From contig NZ_CP006992.1 in the NCBI RefSeq assembly GCF_001542815.1, positions 3,663,501 to 3,727,500 of the forward strand: a stretch of 64,000 nt of DNA, written 5' to 3'. Origin of the DNA: Methylobacterium sp. AMS5 (GTDB taxonomy: Bacteria; Pseudomonadota; Alphaproteobacteria; Rhizobiales; Beijerinckiaceae). Below, one piece after another: positions 8,731 to 17,908 of the stretch. The stretch's first letter is position 1. Each line of letters opens with the position of its first letter. The position numbers were made by a program, and so were the translations under genes. The notes below the pieces were generated by a model that had not been told where the DNA came from, ran no database searches, and saw only the letters and a program-made list of their open reading frames with translations.

Positions 8731-8828
8731 TGTCGTATTCTCGGGTCGGGTGACCCTGCACCGCCACACTGGTCCGCGCCGAGCGCAGGTTTTTCGGGCA
8801 TCCTGAACCCTGAAGGAGGGCGGGTGCC

Positions 8829-9919
8829 ATGCCTCGCAAACGCTTCACGAACGAACGGATCGCCTTCGCCCTGCGCCAGGCGGAGAACGGTGCAACGGTG
8901 GACGAGGCCTGCCGGAAGATGGGCGTGTCCGAGCTGACCTTTTAACGCCGGAAGAAGCCGTTCGTCGGCATGGGCGTGCCGGAGATCCGGCGGCTCAAGC
9001 AACGGGAAAGCGAGAACAGCAAGCCGAAGCGGCTGGTCGCCGACCAGACGCTGGACCGCTCCATGCTGCAAGATGTGCTCAAGCGAAAGTGGTGAGGCCC
9101 GCCGTTCGCCGCGAGGTCGCCGGTCACTTGCAGGTGGCCCATGGCATCAGCGAGCGTCGGGCCTGTCAGGCTGCCGGCTTTGGCCGCTCATCGCAGCGCT
9201 CCGATCCGCAGGTGGCGCTGCGGATGCCGCTGAAGGGGTCGGCCGCCGCACGGGTGCGCTACGGCTACCGACGGCTGCATATCCTGTTGCGGCGGGAAGG
9301 CCGGAAGGTGAACCACAAGCGCACCGACCGGATCTACCGGGACGAGGGCCTGTCGATCCGGCCCAAGCTGCCCAAGCGCAAACGGGCCCGGCGCTACCGG
9401 CAAGGGCGGCCGGCGATCGGAGGTCCAAACGAGGTCTGGGCCATGGACTTCATGTCCGACCGCCTGTTTGACGGGCGTCCATTCCTCCTCTGACCGCAAT
9501 CGATTGCGACACGCGAGAGGCGCTCTCGCTGACATCCGAGAGCCAACGTCCGCGCTTTCCAGGTGATCGAGGCGCTGGACGCCTTGGTCCGGCTGCGAGG
9601 ACGCCCCAAGAGCCGGCGGGTCGACAACGGGCCGAAGTTCGCCGGGCGCATGCTCGACCCATCGGCCGAGATGAATGGGGTCGAGATCGACTTCTCTCGA
9701 CCGGGTAAGCCGACCGACAACGCCTATATCGAGTCGTTCAACGGCCGCCTATGAGCGGAGTGCCTGAACGCCTCGCGGTTCCTGTCGCTCGCGGATGCCC
9801 GCGAGCGCATCGAGGAGTGGAGGTGCCACGACAACGACGATCGACCCCACACGGCCCTGGGCGGCTTGACGCCCCGAGCCCTCGCCAACCAAGCTGTCAC
9901 AGCCCGAGAACTTGCGTAG
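8829..9919 (+). pseudogene. Decayed IS3-family (IS407-like) transposase, OrfA and OrfB
   Basis: OrfA begins MPRKRFTNERIAFALRQAENGATVDEACRKMGVSELTF and is then stopped by a TAA at 8942 exactly where intact relatives have a Tyr codon (TFYRRKK); the frame continues KPFVGMGVPEIRRLKQ...LDRSMLQDVLKRKW. OrfB fragments follow in two frames. HGISERRACQAAGF, YGYRRLHILLRREG and the first catalytic region WAMDFMSDRLFDGRPFLL end at a stop near 9493. After a frameshift come RRVDNGPKFAGRM, PGKPTDNAYIESFNGRL, a TGA at 9752, then [26 protein letters not shown]. At least two nonsense changes and one frameshift, so inactive. It lies 150 bases after tRNA-Gly. I could not define its terminal repeats. Confidence 0.9.
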
Positions 9920-10528
9920 GCGGTGGACCACAAACGGGTTCAACTCCACCGCGGTCTTCGACTTCCAACTTACCGACCTTGGCATCCAGGGGCCTACCGA
10001 CGCGGACAAAGCGCGCCCTAACCCTCTCAGCGATCAGCTCCGCTCGTTGTGGAAGGAGAGCGCCTGCTACTGAAGAGATTACACTGCCAATGCCTGACCG
10101 CGTTCTACCGCATTGAGCATTGCGAGGTTCGCAACTTCCCCATTCGACACCACAGGATGCACAGCATCGCCCCGCCACGCGGCCCCGGCAATGCTTGCTC
10201 AGGAGCGTATGGGTCCGACACGGAACCGGACGGCTTTCGCTGTCTGCGATCAAAGCAATCAATTCAGGCGCCCACCCGCAAAACTCGACTGCAGCCTACG
10301 CAATGGCGCTCTCGGTGTCGGCGAACTCGCTGACCTCTGCTTCATCAGTCGGACCGCGCAACTGACATATGAGTGGATGACACCACCCAAGCAAGTCGGG
10401 CAAAAAATTTCGCGACCAGGAATAAAATTCTCAGAGGGCCTGTTCATCATCGAACGTGACTATCGGTGCCTTACGGCGTGGGCTAGACGCATGGAACGAA
10501 ATAGGATCAGGCCCAAGGAATTATCTGA
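9920..10528. other. About 600 bases without a convincing gene
   Basis: Lies between the decayed IS3 element and the rsbR start. Overlapping open frames on both strands (for example a 147-codon frame from 10113) have mixed, low-conservation-looking composition and no recognised domain. It is less GC-rich than the flanks, consistent with an accessory or scarred junction. The rsb promoter should be here; I see no clear -35/-10. Confidence 0.5.
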
Positions 10529-10602
10529 ATGGCGATGGACGGCACCGAGGTCCTGATCAAAACGGTCACCAGCGAGGAAGCGGCGATCCTCGACGCATGG
10601 GT
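10529..10602 (+). pseudogene. rsbR: 5' fragment of rsbR, cut by an IS3-family insertion
   Basis: Starts ATG at 10529 with AAGGAA 9 bases upstream and encodes MAMDGTEVLIKTVTSEEAAILDAWV before the insertion point. Joining this to the sequence after the second GGGT gives DAWVALLKAGGALQTGR in one frame, which is how RsbRD-type N-terminal domains read. As the DNA stands, translation runs into the IS left end. Confidence 0.88.
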
Positions 10603-10636
10603 TGATCGGCCCCCACGCGGTGGTCCAAGTTCTAAG

Positions 10637-11506
10637 TTAGTGCAGGGTCGGCCTTTGCTCCACGGGTCGCTTGGCCGGCGGAGCCGACCGGGTGAGCGCA
10701 GCCGGCCAAGCGGTGAAGGCCGGCACGAACACCTCCGGGGCCGGTGGTCGGTAGCCGAGCGAGGCGTGCGGGCGCACGCTGTTGTAGTGTAGACGCCAAC
10801 TCTCGATCACGATCTGCGCCTCCTTGAGCGTGTAGAAGATCTCACCGTTCAAAAGCTCGTCCCGTAGTCGTGCGTTGAAGCTCTCGACGTAACCGTTCTC
10901 CCATGGCGAGCCGGGTGCGATGTAGGCTGTTCTGGCGCCGACACCGGTGATCCAGGCCTGCACGGACTTGGCGATGAACTCCGGACCGTTGTCCGAGCGG
11001 ATATGGCCGGGCACGCCGCGCAGGATGAACAGGTCGGACAGCACGTCGATCACGTCCACCGCCTTCAGCTTGCGTGCGACGCGGATCGCCAGGCACTCCC
11101 GCGTGAACTCATCGACCACGTTCAGCATCCGGAACTTGCGGCCCTCGTGCGTGCGGGCTTCGACAAAGTCGTAGGACCAGACGTGATCGCGACGCTCCGC
11201 CCGCAATCGCAGGCAGGAACCATCCCCGTCCCAGATGCGGCCGCGCTTGGGCTGCCGAGACGGGACCTTCAGCCCCTCGCGCCGCCAGATCCGTTCGACC
11301 CGCTTGTCGTTGACGAACCAGCCCGCCGCCTTCAGCAATGCACCGATCTTCCGGTAGCCGTAGCGCCCGTACTGGCGAGCCAGTTCCACGAGGTCGGCTG
11401 TCAGCGCGGCCTCATCCTCTCTTCCCCGCGGCACCTTGCGCTGCGTCGAGCGATGCTGCCCGAGCGCCCGACAGGCGCGGCGCTCGGAGACGTCTAGGAC
11501 GTTCAT
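10637..11506 (-). CDS. IS3-family transposase OrfB (DDE integrase catalytic part)
   Basis: Carries the rve-type DDE core: [25 protein letters not shown] (first Asp), [14 protein letters not shown] (second Asp) and [18 protein letters not shown] (Glu), with C-terminal [17 protein letters not shown]. The N-terminus [23 protein letters not shown] is the HTH_21-like segment. The listed ATG at 11506 is probably not the main start: the frame joins OrfA by a -1 shift at GGGAAAC, which would make a fused OrfAB transposase. No stop or frameshift is seen in the core. Confidence 0.94.
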   Translation of the reverse strand: MNVLDVSERRACRALGQHRSTQRKVPRGREDEAALTADLVELARQYGRYGYRKIGALLKAAGWFVNDKRVERIWRREGLKVPSRQPKRGRIWDGDGSCLRLRAERRDHVWSYDFVEARTHEGRKFRMLNVVDEFTRECLAIRVARKLKAVDVIDVLSDLFILRGVPGHIRSDNGPEFIAKSVQAWITGVGARTAYIAPGSPWENGYVESFNARLRDELLNGEIFYTLKEAQIVIESWRLHYNSVRPHASLGYRPPAPEVFVPAFTAWPAALTRSAPPAKRPVEQRPTLH

Positions 11507-11544
11507 GACATGCGCGATGCAGGCGCGTCGGCGCGCGGGGCTGG

Positions 11545-11820
11545 TCAGTTTCCCCGAGCGGCCTCCTGCAGGATCAGCTTGTCGAGGGTGAGATCCGCAA
11601 TCGCCTTGCGCAGCCGCTGGTTCTCAACCTCCAAGTCCTTCATCCGTCGAACCTGATCGCTCTTCAGGCCGCCGTACTCCTTGCGCCAGCGGTAGTAGGT
11701 CACTTCCGTCACGCCGATGGCCCGGATCGCCTCCGCCACGCTCTGGCCCTGCGAGACCAGAACATCCACCTGCCGCAGCTTGGCGACCACGTCTTCCGGC
11801 TTGTGCCGCTTCGTTCCCAT
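11545..11820 (-). CDS. IS3-family transposase OrfA (helix-turn-helix)
   Basis: 91 aa from the ATG at 11820 ([51 protein letters not shown]), the DNA-binding HTH subunit, then a leucine-zipper-like [24 protein letters not shown] that mediates OrfA/OrfAB multimerisation. An upstream ATG at 11850 adds ten atypical residues. It ends RGN-stop exactly at the slip site. Confidence 0.93.
   Translation of the reverse strand: MGTKRHKPEDVVAKLRQVDVLVSQGQSVAEAIRAIGVTEVTYYRWRKEYGGLKSDQVRRMKDLEVENQRLRKAIADLTLDKLILQEAARGN
11548..11554 (-). promoter_or_regulatory. Likely programmed -1 frameshift site of the IS
   Basis: On the minus strand the OrfA frame ends CGG GGA AAC TGA, giving the heptamer G GGA AAC (X XXY YYZ form) directly before the stop. 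A -1 slip reads GGG AAA CTG ACC and enters the OrfB frame without meeting a stop. Confidence 0.75.
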
Positions 11821-11885
11821 CTGTCCGTCCTCATCTGGCTCAAAAGCCATACCTCAGGGCGGACCACTTCAGTGGGGGCGGATCA

Positions 11886-12697
11886 GGGTCGCGCTTCTGA
11901 AGGCTGGCGGCGCGCTTCAGACCGGTCGTATCCGGGAGGCCGAGCTTGAGACGCAGGCCAAGTCGGTGCTCGGGCAATTCCGCCGAGCGCTTGCCTCAGG
12001 CAGCACTGACGCGACCGAAGACGCCTATACTTCATTGTGTGAAAGCCTTGCAGACATCTCAAGGTCCCGTGCCATCCAGGGCTTCACTTCAACCGATACC
12101 GCTTCCTTCGTGTTCTCGCTCAAGGAGCCGATCTTCGACGCCCTGAGCCGGGCGTCCGGGAAGGACGCCGCACAGGTGACGGCCGGCATCTGGTCGGCGA
12201 GCAAGGTGATCGACCAACTCGGCCTCCACACGATGGAGGTCTTCCAGCAGAGCCGCGAGGAGGTGATCGGGCGCCAGAGCGAGGAGATCGCCGAACTCTC
12301 GACGCCAGTCGTGCGGCTCTGGGATGGAATCCTCGCGCTGCCCCTGATCGGCACCCTGGATAGCGCCCGAACCGGCGTGGTGATGGAGAACCTCCTCCAG
12401 GCCATCGTCGATGAGGAAGCCGAGATCGCCATCATCGACATCACCGGCGTGCCGACCGTCGACACGCTGGTGGCCCAGCACCTTTTGAAAGCCATTGCCG
12501 CCGCTCGCCTGATGGGAGCCGACTGTATCGTCTCCGGCATCCGACCCCAGATCGCCCAAACGATGGTCCACCTCGGCGTGGAGCTAAACGTGATCTCGAA
12601 GTCCACCCTGGCCGATGCCTTCGCCCTGGCGCTTCGCAGGACGGGCCGCAGCGTCGTGCGCAAGGCTCCTTCCGCGTCTGACGAGAGCCGTCGCTAG
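11886..12697 (+). pseudogene. rsbR: 3' part of rsbR (stressosome RsbRD + STAS), separated from its start by the IS
   Basis: Encodes the rest of a 293-aa RsbR-type stressosome scaffold: an RsbRD-like sensory helical domain (GRIREAELETQAKSVLGQFRRALA, FVFSLKEPIFDALSRASG) and a STAS domain from about VVRLWDGILALPLIGTLD. The RsbT phosphoacceptor context DITGVPTVDTLVA is kept, with Thr217 in restored numbering. The current frame is open back into the IS to an ATG at 11717, so an abnormal fusion with antisense IS sequence at its N-terminus is possible. Otherwise the sensor is lost and only RsbS is intact. rsbS follows 4 bases later. Confidence 0.9.
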
Positions 12698-12701
12698 CGC
12701 C

Positions 12702-13106
12702 ATGGACCGCATTCCGATCCTCAAGCTGGGCGGCGCGCTCATCGTCACCATTCAGGTCGACATGCACGACCGGCTCGCCGTCGCCCTGGAGGAGGACCTC
12801 ACGGCGATGATTTCGCGCACCGGCGCGCGGGGCGTGCTGATCGAAATCTCCGGGTTGGAGATCGTCGATTCCTTTATAGGGCGCATGCTCGACAACATCG
12901 CATCGGTCTCGCGCGTCCTCGACGCAGAGACTGTCGTCGTCGGCATGCGCCCCGCAGTCGCTATTACACTGGTCGAACTTGGCCTGACGCTATCCGGAAT
13001 CAAGACGGCCCTGAACGTTGAGCGCGGGATGGCGATGATACAGGCCCGGCTCAACGAGGAAGACGCCGAAGGCCTGAGGAGCACTCGTGGCCGTTACGAG
13101 GACTGA
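12702..13106 (+). CDS. rsbS: RsbS, stressosome STAS protein
   Basis: 134-aa single STAS domain that co-assembles with RsbR and binds RsbT in the stressosome core. The N-terminus MDRIPILKLGGALIVTIQVDMHDRLAVALEEDL is typical. ISGLEIVDSFIGRML places the phosphoacceptor Ser at residue 57, equivalent to Ser59 of Bacillus RsbS. ATG at 12702, 4 bases after the rsbR stop; the 3' end overlaps rsbT by 20 bases, a sign of tight coupling. No intact RsbR partner is encoded beside it because of the IS. Confidence 0.93.
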   Translation: MDRIPILKLGGALIVTIQVDMHDRLAVALEEDLTAMISRTGARGVLIEISGLEIVDSFIGRMLDNIASVSRVLDAETVVVGMRPAVAITLVELGLTLSGIKTALNVERGMAMIQARLNEEDAEGLRSTRGRYED

Positions 13107-13491
13107 GCGCAAACCAATCCACTCCGGTGACGATGTCGTGCGCGTCCGCCAAGCCGTCCGGACCTTTGCGGTCGAGGCCGGCTTTGGCTTAGTCGATCAA
13201 ACCAAGATCGTCACCGCCGCAAGCGAACTCGCCCGCAACACGTTGGACTACGGTGGCGGCGGCGAAGTTCGGATTGAGATTCTACAGGTGGGCCGCCGCC
13301 GTGGCGTGCGCCTGACATTCGAGGACGAGGGCCCGGGCATCCCCGACATCGGACTTGCCCTTACCGACCACTACACCACGGGAGGCGGCCTGGGCCTTGG
13401 CTTGAGCGGCGCCAAACGCCTATCCAATGAGTTTCATATCGAGTCGACCGTCGGCATCGGGACACGCGTCATCATCGCGCGCTGGAAATGA
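13087..13491 (+). CDS. rsbT: RsbT, switch kinase of the stressosome
   Basis: 134-aa GHKL ATPase/serine-threonine kinase that phosphorylates RsbS/RsbR and is then released to activate a downstream target. N-box ASELARNTLDYGGGG, G1-box DEGPGIPDIG, G2-box GGGLGLGLSGAKRL are all present. The GTG start at 13087 lies inside the rsbS 3' end; the stop overlaps the start of the next gene by four bases. In Bacillus the target is RsbU; none is present here, and the following genes carry domains homologous to RsbT itself. Confidence 0.92.
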   Translation: MAVTRTERKPIHSGDDVVRVRQAVRTFAVEAGFGLVDQTKIVTAASELARNTLDYGGGGEVRIEILQVGRRRGVRLTFEDEGPGIPDIGLALTDHYTTGGGLGLGLSGAKRLSNEFHIESTVGIGTRVIIARWK

Positions 13492-14501
13492 GCATGATCA
13501 GCGTCACCGTGACGGAGGCAAGCCAGGTTGCAGAAACGAGGCGCCGGGCAAGCGGGGTCGCCCTCTCATTAGGATTCGATGAGACTGCGGTCGGCCGTGT
13601 CGCCATCGTCGTGACAGAGCTTGCGACTAACCTCGTCAAATACGGGACCAACGGCGAGATCCTCATCGGAATCTTTGAGGACGAGACGGGTACGGGCGTC
13701 GAGATACTGGCGCTCGACCGTGGCACCGGGATCTCCGACTTGGCGGCAGTGCTACGCGACGGCTATTCCACCGGAGGCAGCCCCGGCACTGGCCTTGGTG
13801 CTGTCAGGCGTCAGTCCCAAGCCTTCGATATGGCCGCGTGGCCAAACAGAGGCCTCGCTGTGCTTACGCGGATCACGAGTACAGTCAGCCGGGCCTCATC
13901 CGTGGCCCCCGGTCCGGTTCCACATTTCGGAGCTGTAGGTGTGCCTTTGCGCGGCGAGGCCGTGAGCGGGGACGCTTACTGCGTCCGTCCGCACGGCAAG
14001 GGGTGGACCGTGCTGGTTGCCGACGGTCTCGGACACGGACCTCTGGCCGCACAGGCCTCAGATGCGGCCGTGCGCGTGTTTCGCGCGCACGATCATGAGC
14101 CTCCGGGTCGCATCCTTGCGTCGGTTCATGCAGGCCTTGGACATACTCGCGGCGGAGCGGTGTCGGTGGCGCGCTATGACGCCGATCGTGGGACGCTGGT
14201 GTTCGCCGGCATCGGCAACGTCGCGGGTGGCGTGATCACCGGTGGCGTGACCAAGCGCCTCGTTTCCCTGTCCGGAACCGCTGGCCTCGTCGCCCGCCGC
14301 ATCCAGGAGTTCGAGTATCCCTTCACCCCACAAAGCGTTCTCGTGATGTGCTCGGATGGTATTGGAACAAGCTGGTCCCTCGAAAACTACCCGGGCCTCG
14401 TCGGCGCACATCCCACCCTCATCGCAGGCGTAATCTACCGCGACTTCGCGCGGGGGCGCGATGACGCCACGGTCGTGGTCGCCAAGGACCCGGCATCGTG
14501 A
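13488..14501 (+). CDS. RsbX-like PP2C phosphatase fused to an N-terminal RsbW/RsbT-type ATPase domain
   Basis: 337 aa with two domains. Residues about 1-130 form a GHKL domain (VTELATNLVKYG N-box, DRGTGISDL G1, GGSPGTGLGAVRRQ G2). Residues about 145-335 form a SpoIIE/RsbX-type PP2C domain: GEAVSGDAYCV, VLVADGLGHGPLA, VLVMCSDGIGTSW and RGRDDATVVVAKD supply the metal-binding Asp residues. The predicted role is to dephosphorylate RsbR/RsbS and reset the stressosome; the ATPase part may bind RsbS or phosphorylate it. Bacillus RsbX lacks the kinase half. Starts by a 4-base overlap with rsbT and ends by a GTGA overlap with the kinase gene. Confidence 0.88.
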   Translation: MSMISVTVTEASQVAETRRRASGVALSLGFDETAVGRVAIVVTELATNLVKYGTNGEILIGIFEDETGTGVEILALDRGTGISDLAAVLRDGYSTGGSPGTGLGAVRRQSQAFDMAAWPNRGLAVLTRITSTVSRASSVAPGPVPHFGAVGVPLRGEAVSGDAYCVRPHGKGWTVLVADGLGHGPLAAQASDAAVRVFRAHDHEPPGRILASVHAGLGHTRGGAVSVARYDADRGTLVFAGIGNVAGGVITGGVTKRLVSLSGTAGLVARRIQEFEYPFTPQSVLVMCSDGIGTSWSLENYPGLVGAHPTLIAGVIYRDFARGRDDATVVVAKDPAS

Positions 14502-16399
14502 AGTGGCCTCTCGTGACGATGATGATCGCGCACGAGGATGACATCTTCACCGTGCGCCAGCGCGTCCGACGCGTGGCAGGGCAAATCGGCTTCGGCGCGC
14601 CAGACCAGACCCGGATCGCCACCGCTGTCTCCGAGATCGCGCGCAACGCCCATGACTATGCGGGCGGTGGTCGCGTTGAGCTCGGGGTCGATGTCCTAGC
14701 CGGGCGTCAAGCCCTGGTCGTGCGCATCGTCGATCAGGGACCTGGCATCGCCGAACTCTCGGCGATCCTGGAGGGCCGGTATCGTTCGGCCACGGGCCTC
14801 GGCATCGGCATCACCGGGTCGCGTCGGCTCGTGGATCGCTTTGACGTTCTCACCAAACCCGGCGACGGCACGACGGTGACGCTGGGGAAGGTCATCCCCG
14901 CTGGCCGCCCTTCGCTCACCGGACCGGCGGTCGCCGCGTTGGCGGAGGCGATGCGGGGCTGGAGCGAGGGGCCACAAGCCGCGATGCGCGAGCAGAACCG
15001 CGAATTGCTCGCCAGCCTCGCGGACCTGTCCGAACGCGAGGAGGAAGCCCGGCGCCTGAACGCCGAGTTGGCGGAGACCAACCGCGGTGTGGTCGCGCTC
15101 TATGCCGAACTGGAGACCCAGGCCGGGCAGTTGCGCGAGGCCGGCGCGACCTTGGAAAGTCAGGTTTCGGAACGCACGATCGAACTCGCGCAGGCGAACG
15201 AACGGCTCAAGGCCGAAGCCGAGGAGCGCGAGCGCATGGGGGAGAACCTGCGCCAGTCCCAGAAGATGGAAGCCGTGGGGCAGCTCACCGGCGGCATCGC
15301 GCATGACTTCAATAACCTGCTCACCGGTATCGTCGGATCGCTCGACCTGATGCAGACCCGAATGCGGCAGGGCCGTACCGAGAACCTGAAGCGCTACATC
15401 GAGACGGCCATGGCCTCGGCCAATCGCGCCGCGGCCCTGACCCATCGGCTCCTCGCCTTCGCCCGGCGCCAGCCCCTCGACCCGAAGCCGACGGACGTGA
15501 ACGCGCTGATCGGCGGCATGTCCGATCTCCTCCGTCGGACCACGAGCGAAGCCATCGAGTTGCGCGTCCTCTCGGAGCCTGCCCTCTGGCCGACCGTGTG
15601 CGATCCGCACCAGCTTGAGAACGCGATCCTGAACCTCGTCATCAACGCGCGCGATGCCATGCCCAACGGGGGCGTCCTGACCATCGCGACCACCAATGGG
15701 CGGCACGAGGCGAAGGACCCGGATCTGCGGAACTCGGGACTGACATCGGAGTACGTCTGCATCAGCGTCTCCGACACGGGGACCGGCATGCCGCCCGAGG
15801 TTGTGGCGCGGGCCTTCGACCCGTTCTTCACCACGAAGCCGCTCGGCCAGGGCACGGGCCTGGGCCTGTCGATGATCTATGGCTTTGCCCGTCAGTCCGA
15901 AGGGCAGGCGCACATCGAGAGTGTCGTGGATCGCGGGACCACGGTCACCATTCGCCTTCCTCGCAACGCCGCGAGCCATGTCGAGGCGGCTCCTGCGCCG
16001 GAGGTTGGGGAAATCCCACGTGGAGCGGGCGAGACCGTGCTTGTGGTCGAGGACGAGCAGACCGTGCGGGACCTCATCGTCGAGGTCCTCCATGACCTCG
16101 GCTACAAGACCCTTCAGGCTGGGGATGGGCTCTCCGGATTACGGGTCCTCAAGTCGTCGGTGCAGATCGACCTTCTTGTCTCGGACGTCGGCTTGCCCGG
16201 CCTGAACGGACGGCAACTCGCGGATCAAGCGCGCGAAACCCGCCCCAACCTGAAGGTGCTGTTCATTACCGGCTATGCGGAAGGCGCGGCGACGCCTTCG
16301 GGATTTCTCGATCCCGGCATGGCGATGATCACAAAGCCTTTCGCGGTGGATACACTGATGTCCCGCATCAGAGAGATTATCCAAGGCAATGGCTTATAA
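14498..16399 (+). CDS. Hybrid histidine kinase with an N-terminal RsbT-like ATPase domain and C-terminal receiver
   Basis: 633 aa. Residues about 5-145 are a second RsbT-like domain ([40 protein letters not shown] aligns by eye with RsbT; G1 [10 protein letters not shown]2 [14 protein letters not shown]). A coiled coil follows at 165-250 (long Glu/Arg/Leu heptads). Next is an HWE-unlike dimerisation/phosphoacceptor box [11 protein letters not shown] with His269, a HATPase ([38 protein letters not shown]) and a receiver domain near 510-630 with phospho-Asp in [10 protein letters not shown] and Lys in ITKPF. No membrane segment, so cytosolic. Its position suggests it is the stressosome output, replacing RsbU/sigma-B. 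GTG start overlaps the upstream TGA; an ATG at 14519 is also possible. Confidence 0.9.
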   Translation: MKWPLVTMMIAHEDDIFTVRQRVRRVAGQIGFGAPDQTRIATAVSEIARNAHDYAGGGRVELGVDVLAGRQALVVRIVDQGPGIAELSAILEGRYRSATGLGIGITGSRRLVDRFDVLTKPGDGTTVTLGKVIPAGRPSLTGPAVAALAEAMRGWSEGPQAAMREQNRELLASLADLSEREEEARRLNAELAETNRGVVALYAELETQAGQLREAGATLESQVSERTIELAQANERLKAEAEERERMGENLRQSQKMEAVGQLTGGIAHDFNNLLTGIVGSLDLMQTRMRQGRTENLKRYIETAMASANRAAALTHRLLAFARRQPLDPKPTDVNALIGGMSDLLRRTTSEAIELRVLSEPALWPTVCDPHQLENAILNLVINARDAMPNGGVLTIATTNGRHEAKDPDLRNSGLTSEYVCISVSDTGTGMPPEVVARAFDPFFTTKPLGQGTGLGLSMIYGFARQSEGQAHIESVVDRGTTVTIRLPRNAASHVEAAPAPEVGEIPRGAGETVLVVEDEQTVRDLIVEVLHDLGYKTLQAGDGLSGLRVLKSSVQIDLLVSDVGLPGLNGRQLADQARETRPNLKVLFITGYAEGAATPSGFLDPGMAMITKPFAVDTLMSRIREIIQGNGL

Positions 16400-16453
16400 C
16401 AGAGGCCGATGGCGTGCTGGCCGCGTGACGGCTGCGTGATACGGCTTCGCCCA

Positions 16454-16556
16454 GAGCATCATCCCGAAAGGTGGCCTGCGGCTTTCGAAAAAAGATGGTG
16501 CGAAAACAAGAGGCTAGCCCCATCGTCCTGGATTTGATTTCCAGCACGATGCTCCG
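16454..16556. repeat. Dispersed palindromic repeat, copy 1
   Basis: A nested hairpin GAGCATCATC..CGAAAG...CTTTCG..GATGGTGC (16454-16501) is followed by GCGAAAACAAGAG and a second dyad (CATCGTCC...CACGATGCTCC). The same pieces recur at 43478-43549 and, inverted, at 56503-56603. It lies between convergent genes and may also terminate transcription. Confidence 0.8.
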
Positions 16557-16643
16557 GGTGCAGCGCCCGCAGCCCATCGGCGGGTTTGACCGTCAGCCGC
16601 TGCAGAGCAACCACGCTTTCGCTGAGGAGACCGCCGGCGGATT

Positions 16644-17606
16644 TCAGGCACGAGCGCGCACAGGGGCGGGGCGCTCCGAGGGCTTGAGGCGAGCGCGCCA
16701 GACGGAACGCTGGACGAGATCTCCGATCACGCCTGCCAGAACTTCGGCAACGGCCTCGCTACCACGGGTATTCAGAGTTCGCTGAGACACCACAACGGAG
16801 AGTCGCCAGGACGGTGTCGGATCGACGATTGGCATGGCGACCATCTCGCCGCGCTCGATCTCCGCAGCCAGGGCGAAATGCGGCATGATGGCCGCGAAGG
16901 CCTGAGCGCGCACGAGCTCCGCGATCGCCGGCAGGCTCTCGCAATCCGTTGCGGCCAGAGCGATGTCGTGGCGTGCCGCGAGTTGCTCGATCACGGTGCG
17001 CAGCACGTTCGGGCGGCCAGGCAGCACCACTGGAAGCGCCTGCTGAAAGACCTGGCCGAACGCGATCTCGCGCCGCGCGGCCAGCGGATGAGAGGTGGGG
17101 ACGATGAACATCAGGTCCTCGACCATCATCTCGGTCCAAGCCACGTGTTCGAACGCTTTGTGATCGTAGAGCAGCGCGACGTCCAGGCGTCCGGATTGGA
17201 TCCACTCGTCCAACGCACCGCTCATCGCCTCGACGATATGGAGACGGATGTTGGGAAGCGCCTCCGCCATGGCCCGGTGGAGTGGCAGAGAAAGACCACG
17301 GCAGGCTGAAGTCGGCAATCCGACCGAGATTCGTCCGCTCGGGCTCGTTGCCTGTGAGCGCATGACATCCTTGGCCCGCTCGACCTCCTGCAGGATGCGC
17401 CGCGCGTGTTCGTAGAACTTCAGCCCGAGTTCCGTGGGCGTGACCCCGCGGGCGTGCCGGAACAGCAATTCGACACCGAGTTCGTCCTCAAGATTGCGCA
17501 TCTGTTGGCTGAGCGAGGGCTGGGCGATCCGCAGCACCTCAGCGGCCCGAGAGACGTTCCCGCTCTCCGCGATTTGCGTGAAGTACCGAAGCTGACGAAG
17601 ATCCAT
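16644..17606 (-). CDS. LysR-family transcriptional regulator
   Basis: 320 aa. N-terminal winged helix MDLRQLRYFTQIAESGNVSRAAEVLRIAQPSLSQQMRNLEDELGVELLFRH, then a LysR substrate domain (SGRISVGLPTSACRGLSLPL, SGRLDVALLYDH) of the Nac/CynR-like subgroup. It is transcribed divergently from the Liv-type transporter at 17909 and probably controls it in response to the transported compound or a metabolite. The C-terminal 20 residues are Arg/Pro-rich. Confidence 0.92.
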   Translation of the reverse strand: MDLRQLRYFTQIAESGNVSRAAEVLRIAQPSLSQQMRNLEDELGVELLFRHARGVTPTELGLKFYEHARRILQEVERAKDVMRSQATSPSGRISVGLPTSACRGLSLPLHRAMAEALPNIRLHIVEAMSGALDEWIQSGRLDVALLYDHKAFEHVAWTEMMVEDLMFIVPTSHPLAARREIAFGQVFQQALPVVLPGRPNVLRTVIEQLAARHDIALAATDCESLPAIAELVRAQAFAAIMPHFALAAEIERGEMVAMPIVDPTPSWRLSVVVSQRTLNTRGSEAVAEVLAGVIGDLVQRSVWRARLKPSERPAPVRARA

Positions 17607-17908
17607 GGCAATCCAACCCGGGGCCTTTGTGACAAGGCGCGGAACTCCACGCCTATGTCAAACTGCTCTAAGGCCGAGCAATCTGCGCAAACTATGTGCA
17701 TTACATATAAAATTTACAAGCAAAAACATAATCTTACCAGGAAATCGCTTCATCGACACTCGCCTATGAACGATGCTCATAGGAAATTCCAATGGCTCAC
17801 ATCGGAATTTGGTCTTTGATACCTGATGTATTCGTTGCGTAGCCTGACGGCCATAGCCTGAACATCGGGGCTGCGCCCGAGCATCGTCAGTGAATTGGAG
17901 CCCAACTC
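17607..17908. promoter_or_regulatory. Divergent control region between LysR gene and Liv transporter
   Basis: About 300 bases that are much more AT-rich than the surroundings (notably 17690-17750, ACATATAAAATTTACAAGC). This is the expected place for LysR T-N11-A sites and two promoters; I do not assign exact boxes. Confidence 0.55.

Larger units (their letters stand above)
10603..11885 (-). mobile_element. Intact IS3-family insertion sequence (1283 bp) inside rsbR
   Basis: Ends are imperfect inverted repeats: TGATCGGCCCCCAC...GTGGTCC at 10603-10626 against the complement of 11861-11885 (TGATCCGCCCCCAC...GTGGTCC). It is flanked by a 4-bp target duplication GGGT (10599-10602 and 11886-11889). 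It carries OrfA and OrfB on the minus strand with a GGGAAAC slip site between them. Both frames are uninterrupted, so it may be recent and active. Confidence 0.95.

Noticed and set aside
10113-10556. 147-aa open frame upstream of rsbR
   Set aside because: No ribosome site, no recognisable domain, overlaps the rsbR start in another frame; likely chance.
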